This document shows positions 9,528 to 17,690 of a stretch of DNA of 26,556 nucleotides, one piece after another. How positions within the stretch are numbered: position 1 is the first letter of the stretch; each line of letters starts with the position of its first letter. Source of the stretch: Lactifluus volemus (taxonomy: Eukaryota > Basidiomycota > Agaricomycetes > Russulales > Russulaceae); NCBI GenBank assembly GCA_022376515.1, contig WTXI01000429.1:1-26556 (forward strand). Reading direction: 5' to 3'. The translations under genes were made by a program, and so were the position numbers. The notes below the pieces were generated by a model. It worked only from the letters and a program-made list of their open reading frames with translations. It was not told the origin of the DNA and made no database searches.

Positions 9528-10757
9528 ATGCGTAAGTGCTCCCCCCTGTGTTTTTTTCACGAATATTTCTGGTCGTTTCGAACCATCTATTGGTAGGACT
9601 TATTATCCGTGACAACCCCGTTGCTGTGGGTGAATACATTGGCGACTACATCGCAAAACGGTGCGTGGGAAAGCGCGCGGTGTTCATGAGGACTGTCGAC
9701 TGCGGGAACCCAAGCAAACTTGCAGTCATCTTTTTTTTTTCTAAAATTTTCGGTGTATAGGATCGATGAATTCCAACCAACTGCAGAGAAGCCGTTCGTA
9801 CTCGGTCTCCCCACAGGTTCATCACCAATTCCGACTTACAAACACCTCATCCACCTTGTCATGGATGGAAAACTTTCGTACGCTCCGTGATCCTTCTTCC
9901 GAGCATTTGGAGCCAGGCGCACTATGCGCGAGGTCCTAATGATGCGGGCATGTGTAGATTTAAGAATGTGGTGACGTTCAACATGGACGAGTATGTGGGG
10001 CTACCATGCGAGCATCCCGAGTCCTACCATACCTTCATGTTCCGCGAGTTCTTCTCGCATGGTGCGCGTGCCCAACGTTATCCCTACGCTCCATTCGTGG
10101 GGTTAAGGGGGTTGTGGCGTGAGCTAGGGAGACTGACGGCATCCCATGACCATTCACAGTGGACATCGACCCCAACAACGTTAACATCCTCGATGGGAAC
10201 GCATCCGACCTCGTTGCCGAGTGCCACCAATACGAGGAAAAGATCCAAGCCGTCGGTGGCATCGAGCTCTTCCTCGGTGGCATCGGCGAGGACGGACACA
10301 TCGCGTTCAACGAGCCCGGCTCCTCGCTCTCGTCGCGCACACGCATCAAGACGCTCGCGTATGACACAATCCTCGCAAACGCGCGATTCTTTGGGAACGA
10401 CATCGCAGCCGTGCCACGCATGGCACTCACGGTGGGAGTCAAGACCGTTTTGGACTCTCGCGAAGTCGTCGTGGTCGTTACCGGCCAGCGCAAGGCCCTC
10501 GCACTGAGCATGGCGATTGAACATGGGGTGAATCATTTGTGGACATTGTCAGCATTGCAGATGCATCCCTGGGCACTCATCGTTGTGGATGAGGATGCAA
10601 CAGCTGGTACGTGGATACCCTTGTACACAGCTGAGGTGTGTTGACGGTCCCTGGAGCAGAGTTACATGTGAAAACTGTCAAATACTTCAAATCTATCGAG
10701 CGTGTCCAGGGAGAGGTCGAGGCTGCCAGTGTAGAAAAGAGTGGTAGTGACTCGTGA
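9528..10757 (+). CDS. nagB: Glucosamine-6-phosphate deaminase (isomerase), six exons
   Basis: Cytosolic enzyme converting glucosamine-6-phosphate to fructose-6-phosphate and ammonium, the last step of GlcNAc/chitin-sugar catabolism. Exons: 9528-9531, 9597-9660, 9761-9877, 9958-10061, 10160-10606 and 10660-10757, all introns GT-AG. The 834 nt give 277 residues, the usual family length. The first coding exon is just ATGC; joining it to exon 2 gives [20 protein letters not shown], the conserved family N-terminus, which fixes the start. Visible motifs are the phosphate-binding [13 protein letters not shown], the catalytic region [26 protein letters not shown] with the active-site histidine, and [12 protein letters not shown] near the C-terminus. 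No frameshift or missing key residue, so it should be functional. The octamer TGCCAGTG lies in the last exon (10724-10731). The neighbouring chitinase relics fit a chitin-related locus (inference). Confidence 0.95.
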
Positions 10758-12174
10758 GGATCAAGTTGGAAGCATGTATTGAGCACGCAGCATCGGCAAT
10801 CGTACTAGTAACTGTTTGTTTTTCTTGGCCTCGGGGTGAGGATGATGTTATATGAAGGCGAAATTTATGGTGAGAAGAGGTACAAACCTCGAATACAAAA
10901 GTTTTTTGGTCGCTTCAATCTGTCGGTGGCCATTGTGTGTGACAACATAGGGATGATATGGTTGGCACATCAGAAACCCGTCGTCTTCGAAGAACCAAGG
11001 GGTCTGGGAGGTACAGGCTACTAGTAGAGCTGCGGGATGATACTCCAACATCATTCAAAAGCTCGGGCATTCGTTATTCATTCGTTGAATGTTCGTAAAG
11101 AGGGGCTGGTCCTTTGTTGAAACGTGAGGGGCGAGTACAAGGTTTGGAAGTGGGACCACAAGCGAAGCGCAGCAACTATCTGACATGAGTTACGTAAAAT
11201 GGCCTGCCACTGGGTTCGTCTTTATTTTTTTTAAATTCTCCAACATGGTCTGAGGATGTAATTGCTTATCATCACCTCTACGTAGATTCAAGCGACCGGC
11301 GGAGACTGTGGCCGTGCATGGTGGACCTCCGGCACGATCCTGTTCTCTGGGACTGACTTCGTGGATTCGATCCGAGCTTTACAGTAACGTATCACTGCAC
11401 CCTACTACATTACTGGCCCCACTCAGCGATCAACGGTATAGGTACCAAGACGTTGGCACTCCGCACACCATCGAATGCTTGCCCACCGCCGATCGATCTG
11501 TGTTCATCAGATACTTGCCCTACTCTTCTAAATATAGTGTTTGAGACATTGGTATGAAAAAACGCGCTTCCACCTCGCCTGTTGCGGCGTTGCCCATGTA
11601 GCTCTGAAACCTTCATCGATGGCCACGGGCGGCGTGCCAGTCATGGTCATATGAGGAATGGCCATGAGCCCAGCCTGGATCCACAACACTAGCACCTAAG
11701 GCGGCACTTGCTTGCCCTTAACTCACCTCACCTTAGAACGGAATCAGGTCAACTTTTTATGTCTCGCATACGAAGCATATTAAAAACCCATTCATACGTA
11801 GTACGTGCTTACATAAAGGACTTGTTCAATTGAAGTCCCAGTAACACAGTACACAGCTGAGATGGTCAAGGTCACGGCGTTCATATATGAAGACGGGTTT
11901 CTTGCAGAGTCCTGGTCCATCAGCAAATTAACCATTTTCTTTCGAACTTTTAGAGCTTATCTTACAAAATTTTTCGAGATAAGATATATCAGAACTGTGA
12001 AATCCCCACCCCCATCATGGGTTTAGTCAACAACACTGGCACACAATTGAGGTACAAGTGGAAAAAAAAGGGAAAAAAAAGTCCAATATCAAAATAGAAT
12101 GTCAACTGAGAAGTTAGAACAAGCAGACTATAAAATAAGCAGCTCATCATGGCAAAACTGCAACAGCAATAGAA
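10758..12174. other. Intergenic DNA, no gene recognised
   Basis: Frames of 62-78 codons on both strands (for example plus 11308-11544) show no domain, splice logic or similarity to the rest of the window. A 7 bp stem (CTTATCT/AGATAAG, near 11960-11985) and one octamer copy (12034-12041) are the only patterns seen. Confidence 0.5.
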
Positions 12175-12586
12175 CTAGAAATTTTCCACGAACGGGAACA
12201 ACACCCCTCCAGGCTCGAAGAGGGCCGGATTGATATTGCTGCAACAAGCTATGAGGCACTGTAGGTCGTCGTTGCCGTTCACGTCCGTGCATCCCAGCTG
12301 GCATAAATTGGCGCAATTTGGGTCGTTGCAATCGCAGGGAGCACCAGGGAGCGTACTTGAATCAAATTGTCGGGTTATAACAGCTGTATTATCGCGATTC
12401 CAGTTGGATGCGGTGGTGATGAAGGCCTGGTCAAGCAGGTCAGATTGCTCAATGCTGGATCCGCAACGAGCATACCGTAGTATTGTTCGGGTTCAGCCCA
12501 TTGTGCTCCTCGAAGTTGCCACCGGTCGGCATAGCCGATGCAGCGAGGGGAACAAGAAGAGCGGTCAAAGATTTGAAGAACAACAT
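12175..12586 (-). CDS. Small secreted cysteine-rich protein D, MLFF family
   Basis: Exon 1 (12586-12476) encodes MLFFKSLTALLVPLAASAMP and ends NPNNTT. Intron 1 (12475-12427, 49 bp) starts GTATGC, contains a CTGAC branch-like site and ends GACCAG. Exon 2 (12426-12175) continues in phase to TAG, giving 120 residues. The mature protein has the family RDNT motif, an ITRQ stretch where C has its dibasic site, and eight cysteines in the order C-x-C-x4-C-x3-C-x3-C-x10-C-x3-CC, followed by a hydrophobic tail ending FVENF. The splice model is strongly supported because the unspliced frame is broken and the intron position matches B and C. Secreted, probably disulfide rich; function unknown. Confidence 0.8.
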
Positions 12587-12870
12587 CGTATTCAAGGGTG
12601 TAGTAAGGTGTTAGATGTTTGGGGGAGAATCAGACTGTCCGGTGTGTCACCGTGTGTGCTTGAAGGAAAATGTGCGTGTGACCCGGCTACGCATTGAAAT
12701 ATGATAGGAATTAGAACCGCGACTGCGACTGCGACGAAAAATAGAAGGTGTACACACCTAGGAAACACAAGGAAGTGGTTGAAAGGCTCGAAAGATGAGG
12801 GAGGCCATTAGAATCGAGGCGACTTTTAAGTTGAAAATTACCAGTAAGTTAGTGCACTGGGATGGTCGGG
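12587..12870 (-). promoter_or_regulatory. Promoter and leader of SSP D
   Basis: Homologous to the leaders of B and C down to the CATCTAACACCTTACTACACCC block before the ATG. The TATA position reads TTAAAAG (12829-12823) instead of TATAAAAG, about 243 bp upstream of the start. Further up, CCCAGTGCACTAACTTACTGG matches B except that B reads TGCCAGTG where D reads TCCCAGTG. Confidence 0.6.
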
Positions 12871-13579
12871 CTTGTCGGAGACACCGCGGGTGCCACAGAG
12901 GTCTTAGATCGATTATTATATATGCGCTACTGTAGCGGCAGTGCGGCACAAGACCGAATCTTGAAACCGGCTCAGGGGGACAATGACACATTATTCGAAA
13001 TTCAACCAGCTACCTGTGACTGGACTGGGCATACTGTATAAGAAAATGTCCTTTCAGCAGTTTATATGACACCTAATAGATAATGTTCAGTTGTTGTGTA
13101 ACAGAGTAGATTGCGTCATCCATCCATAGTATAAAGCAAACTTGAAGTTGATGCCAGATCCATGCAAAGTTAATCTGAAAATGGAAGGCTGATAACACTT
13201 TATCTAGGTAGCTAAATATGGTAAAGAATGACATAAGCGGATCCTCACCTCACTGGCAGTCGTTGTGTAACGGAGTGAAGTAAATGCGTCGAGAACACTG
13301 TCCTTTTAGACTGACAAAAGTAGATAGAACGAATTAATATCTCATTCAACTAGGGGTCGAATATATAAGTGTCCAGGGAACGTGTGGAGACCGTAGAATT
13401 GTACATAAACTGTCTCTAATCCGAGTCACAATATGAGCGCGCTGATCCGAGATATCCGAGAACCCCTTTGCTTCTTTGGTTTCTCTGACTCTGACTCATG
13501 TTATGCTATTGCGTCGCGAGTAGCAGATCCACTTCGCGGTATTGCTTTAATCTGCGTCGTGTCATGAGGCCGTTTTCCT
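12871..13579. other. Intergenic DNA, possible retroelement debris
   Basis: No gene. The motif TTGTGTAAC(A/G)GAGT occurs twice (about 13092 and 13260). The interval from TGTAACGGAG (about 13263) to GAGTCACA (13430) has TG..CA ends and an internal TATATAAG (about 13364). It could be a short LTR upstream of the copia remnant, but no matching second LTR was found, so this stays tentative. Confidence 0.3.
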
Positions 13580-13954
13580 GAGACAACTACTTGACGGTCT
13601 TGGCTTTCCCGCATCCGGACCCACTCCCATCCGTTGCGAACTTGCGACAACCACGCAGCATCCATCATCGCGGAAGACCATGTTTGGCACTCATGTATCA
13701 AACACACTGGCATCCGCGTCAAATATCACCACATACGCGATCTGGTTGCTCAAAAAGATGTGTCCGTTGTTCGTGTCCGTAGTAACGAAAACACGTCGGA
13801 CATTTTGACCAAGCCTTTGGCCAAAAGCGATTTCTGCCGTCTCGGACTCGGAGAACGACTTGGCTTGCGCACTTCCTGTGTTGGAAGTGAGGAGGAGCAC
13901 CCTTCTCTATCATCGTTGATGCATCACCATCTCCATGATATGTATGGCGTATAA
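13580..13954 (+). mobile_element. Ty1/copia retrotransposon remnant (RNase H end of Pol)
   Basis: The plus strand shows the C-terminal RNase H region of a Copia polyprotein in two frames. FLRQLLDGLGFPASGPTPIRC (about 13577-13640, split here across its parts) is followed, after an extra GAACTTGC-like 8 nt, by CDNHAASIIAEDHVWHS, KYHHIRDLVAQKDVSVVRV and NTSDILTKPLAKSDFCRL in the frame closing at 13954. DILTKPL and the HxIRD block are hallmarks of Copia ends. The aspartate-DN region is broken by the 8 nt insertion, and the upstream polymerase and integrase are missing, so the fragment is dead. Confidence 0.8.
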
Positions 13955-13955
13955 T

Positions 13956-14380
13956 GATGCCCTGCCAGTGATTTAGTTCAACATTTGGTGAATCACTCTC
14001 TCAAAAGTGAACAGCCTGCAACATAATTGTATTATCTTACCATGTATAACATTGAAAAAAAACCGAACAAAAAGGGTATAAACAATTTGTCTCGAAGCCA
14101 AAAGAACAAAGACATTATATGCAATCGGTGATCCCAACTTGAAGATTTCCCCATAGACAGGGAGGAGATGAGATGTGTTAGAAAAAACTGTCGGTGGTGT
14201 TGGTGGTGTGGTGAAGGTGATGGTACGCCAGGCGCACCTCATGTAAATGCGCACTGCGTGCCCACCTCCACGCAGAGCGCAGTACGGGCCCACTGAGTGA
14301 CGTACTATTACCATGACGCGAGCTCGACCGCTGCGTTGTAATGGTGACCTCCTTCCTTCTTCGGCTACCACCACCACCGT
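13956..14380. other. Intergenic DNA, no gene recognised
   Basis: A 142-codon minus frame (14401-13973) is open but shows no domain and runs into the duplication. It is not supported as a gene. One octamer copy lies at 13963-13970. Confidence 0.4.
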
Positions 14381-16283
14381 GACGGCACCCAAACGTGCCA
14401 AACTGTCTGTGATTGTTGATCTTGGAGAGGGCGCCGTCCCGTCGTCTGTTTGTTTAGATTCGCGACTCTGCCTGGAGCAGACAATACCGATCTGCGCATA
14501 ACATATTGCGCTTTTTTAGTCTGCGCTCTTGTCGACGATTGGTCTTGTATCGACCTTCCACGAGCACTCTCGTACATCCAACGGTGTCGGGTACGGTCTC
14601 TATCACATCCCCGCCACCTTGCTCTCTCGCCACCTGCTAATATGCGAGTTCTGTGAGGTTTTTTTTTCTTCTTTTTTCAGATGTACGAAAACGGGTATGG
14701 TCAGCCGCCACTCGGCGAGTTGCTCGTACCTGCAGAATATTCATGCACTTCGCAGGCGCGTCTACAACCCACCGAGTGGCGCGCGACCGTGCGATGGTTG
14801 CTGTACATGCAATCACCATAGACGCCGCAGACGCAGACGGATGTGAAACTGGCTGGCGGCTTTGCGGGGCGGACGAACAAACTGGCGGACGCGTGTATGG
14901 TTCTGGTGCGGTGCCTCTCTCCCTTTCCTTTTCAATTCCTTTCCGCGCAGTCAACTCACAACACACCCCACGGGCCCGCGACCTATTTTATTTTTTCCAA
15001 CCCACTCTCATCCCTACAACCTTGCACCTTGTTTGGCTAGATCAGATCCTTGGTGCAGATCGTTTACTAGATTTTCGCGCGCTGGGCGCGTTTCTGACAA
15101 GGTGCCAATACAAGTTTGGTGGGATTGGCAAACCGCTGGACGAGCATCCTGGTGAGCATTCTTGCGCGAACAACCTTATCTTTTTTTTTCTGGCTTCTAC
15201 ATTCTCTCCTCGCATGCGAAAACTAAATGCCCTGGTTTCGCAGATCCATAACCACAGATATCTGTCGATCGCAGCGGCGGCAATCACCTCGCCAGATCCG
15301 GCATAGAAACTGCAGCCCCTCGACCGCTTATCAATGCGACGCACGTGACTGCGAGGGGAGGAGCACGTTTCTGCCACTGCGCCTTGCGAGCCAAAATCAT
15401 AGCGGCGGGAAACGCAACGCGCTTTAATAGCGATCTCCTCCTCAAATCCGCAACCCCCTCTCCCCACCCAGTTCTTGAGAAAAAATGGCATCCACTGGCA
15501 GTGCTGGCGCCGGTTCGAATGTTCCTACAAAACAAACCTTTGTCGTCTGGGCACCGGACAATACAGATCTAGATGCATACTCGCGCAGGCACGATGTGCG
15601 CTCTGAGCGCAAAAAACGCCTCGATTGTCTCAGACGAGAGTATCATAAGTTGAGCGAACACCAAATTAAACGTTTTTGCAACATCTTATCCCCGGCCTCC
15701 GTTCAACATTCTGAAACATCGCATTAGAGATCGCAGGCCCGTTGACTGATCCGACCAATTTGGACAAACTCGATGGGAGTTTGCTCATCGTCGAGGCCGA
15801 GAACGCCGCAGCGGTGCGTGCGGTGCTGGAACAAAGCATATATTGGACTCGGAAGTCAGAACGTCATACGTACTATTGCGCCACCATTTTTGGGCTTTGG
15901 TTATCTAATTTGTTTTATTTTTGTGCGTCGGCTTTGGAAATCATTATTTGGGACTTGTGGGTGGAATGCTAATGGGATAAGGAGAAGCTTGATATACGAG
16001 AGATAACTGCACCGTCAGCATCAACATGCGCTAGGATTAGACTTGGGAGGTGTCGACGTGTACGGGGCCGCCTCTCCCGGTTCCGGATGTGGGCAATTGA
16101 GTAATCTGTCGGTGGTAGGCCACCCGTAACCCGTAAATAAGAACAGAGAACGCATAATCTCTCGGGGAGTGCTGCCCCTGGTTGTGACGACAAATCTTGT
16201 ACAAACGAGGGGAGACGTCAAGCGCCGTGACTCGGGCCAACTTCTCACCAATTATCCAAAATCTCAGCTTTCATCCAACTGAC
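14381..16283. repeat. Segmental duplication 2, copy a (~1.9 kb)
   Basis: Direct repeat of 24294-26237. It opens at CGTGACGGCACCCAAACGTG and closes at CAGCTTTCATCCAACTGAC. Copy a keeps about 250 bp (about 15215-15467) that copy b lost between CTACATTCTC and AGTTCTTGAG. That segment looks like an exon end (after an intron-like CGCAG) followed by the promoter of the YCII-like gene. The left part (14381-15305) shows intron-like polypyrimidine-AG signals (for example before 14681), but I cannot name a product. Confidence 0.85.
15485..16010 (+). CDS. YCII-like (YciI-related) domain protein, possibly damaged
   Basis: From ATG 15485 the frame reads MASTGSAGAGSNVPTK and then TFVVWAPDNTDLDAYSRR, the typical start of eukaryotic YCII-related proteins. 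These are small dimeric alpha-beta barrel proteins of largely unknown function. After a probable intron (end near 15730) comes AGPLTDPTNLDKLDGSLL and IVEAENAAAVRAVLEQ with IYWT, the family's second half. EKLDIREITA (near 15977-16005) matches the usual final strand. Exon borders do not resolve cleanly: intron 1 needs unusual phases, and the expected donor GTACGT after the NV codons is ATACGT here, next to a 7 nt insertion. The gene may therefore be recently inactivated. It starts about 180 bp after the end of an upstream open frame. Confidence 0.55.
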
Positions 16284-17351
16284 TTGATCGGGAGATTTCG
16301 AATTTCGAAATCTGGCCATGGCAATCGCCGGATCACGTGAAGTGAAACGATCGTCCACGACGTGAACAAATAACTAACAACAAACAAATCGTCGAGTGCT
16401 CTGGCCTGTAATTTTGGCAACTTTCTCTAAAATACATGAGTAGACAGGCACCCAAAATTTTGACCTATTTCATACACGCAGACCTGGACCTGCTTAACCG
16501 ACACCGAAATTGCAAGGAAATGTCTATAATAGTATCTACATTCTCTAAGTGGGAAGTAGAAAACTGCCGATTACTAAGTTCACAATGTCGTCAAGAAATT
16601 CTTGAGAAAATATTCTGTTGTGCGAGTATGGATACCTCAGATAGAAGGATCTCCTAATGGAAGATGATAAGATGGTTTGGTGATGAAAAGTGATGTCAGT
16701 GTCAGAAAAAGCACACCTGGCGTGGTGTCACAAGAGATTGACAACGCAAATGATAAAGTACTGAACCTCAATCTGTGGGGCCATTGTGGCTCCCACCAAT
16801 GTTGACGTCGTCATATCGAGGGTCATGTGGAGTCTCTTTTAAAGCCATAGGAATAGTCACAGTAAAGACTGAGATGACTTTATTCAGTTCATTGTGGCTT
16901 CTGAGGCATCGAAGGCCTGCCACGCCGGCAGCAACTTCACGAATGATGAGATGCCATGCTCTGGAGTACCTACAAGCCCCACAGTTGTCCCATTGGCAGC
17001 ACGAGGTTGTTCATCTTCGCATACATGCTGCTCCTTCACCTCCTACAAGTCCTTGAGTACCATGTGCACTTGTCATGCACCCTACAATTCTCAGTGCGTC
17101 GCTATAATGGGCAAGATACTCAACATGAGACAGCTCCAATTGAGGTGGGGAATGCGCTACAGAGGTGTTGTTCAAAGTGCAAAAAGGTCAGGGAAGCGCA
17201 AGCAAAGCCTGAGAGTGCTTTAGATAATCACCCTGGACATTTCTCGGTGGGTGATATATAGACAAGCCCAGCCACTAGAAAATAGTAATACAGTAATAGA
17301 TAGTGTCATGATAAAGAAGGATTTTGAGCCTGTAACGACAACTGACTCAAT
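16284..17351. other. Intergenic DNA with overlapping unassigned open frames
   Basis: Between about 16775 and 17261 three plus-strand frames of 93-109 codons overlap, one reading CHAGSNFTNDEMPC and another ending CCSKCKKVREAQAKPES. No frame has a recognisable domain. They may be pieces of one old, frameshifted gene. A TCACGTGA site lies at 16333-16340. Confidence 0.35.
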
Positions 17352-17690
17352 TTAAATATCATGATATACTGTAGACCAATGTAATCCGTGCACAAAGTTT
17401 TCCAGTTCAAGCCAAGTTTCGTATCTGCCTGCAATCCATACGGTATTGGATCTATGAAAATATGGTCGGTGAACCTGGGGAATCCACATAACAAGTTCTC
17501 CCTCTTCCCCACACATCCACCCATCATCATGAACTAGGAACTCGTTCATAAAATCGACCTTCTCAACATCTTCCATTCTGACCTTCCTCGCACTAACCGT
17601 GGGATCTTGCGAGGCCGCGATGGGCTGCAGGTCCGGCGAGAATACAACAGGGTCGACTGATGTGGTGTATCCAGGAAACGGTCTTGCTAC
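17352..17690 (-). pseudogene. Out-of-frame C-terminal tail of the NLR gene
   Basis: Immediately beyond the stop that ends the WD40 frame, the next minus frame carries GYTTSVDPVVFSPD (a degenerate 15th blade), then VDFMNEFLVHDDGW..GEEGELVMWIP and ENFVHGLHWSTVY, ending at TAA 17354-17352. DDGW followed by a GEL.(I/M)W(I/V)P block is the usual end of basidiomycete NACHT-WD40 proteins as I know them. The tail is conserved but can be reached only by a -1 shift near the G run at about 17692-17697, and no GT-AG intron there restores phase. Confidence 0.7.

Noticed and set aside
12175..12426. CFEM domain in SSP D
   Set aside because: It has eight cysteines, but as I know the family the spacing, especially C-x-C at the start and CC at the end, does not fit the CFEM pattern, and the CxD haem/iron site context is missing.
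13263..13430. Short LTR upstream of the copia remnant
   Set aside because: It has TG..CA ends and a TATA-like box, but no second LTR copy or primer-binding site was found; kept only as a remark.
13973..14401. 142-codon minus-strand open frame
   Set aside because: It crosses the duplication breakpoint, has no domain or signal, and its composition looks random.
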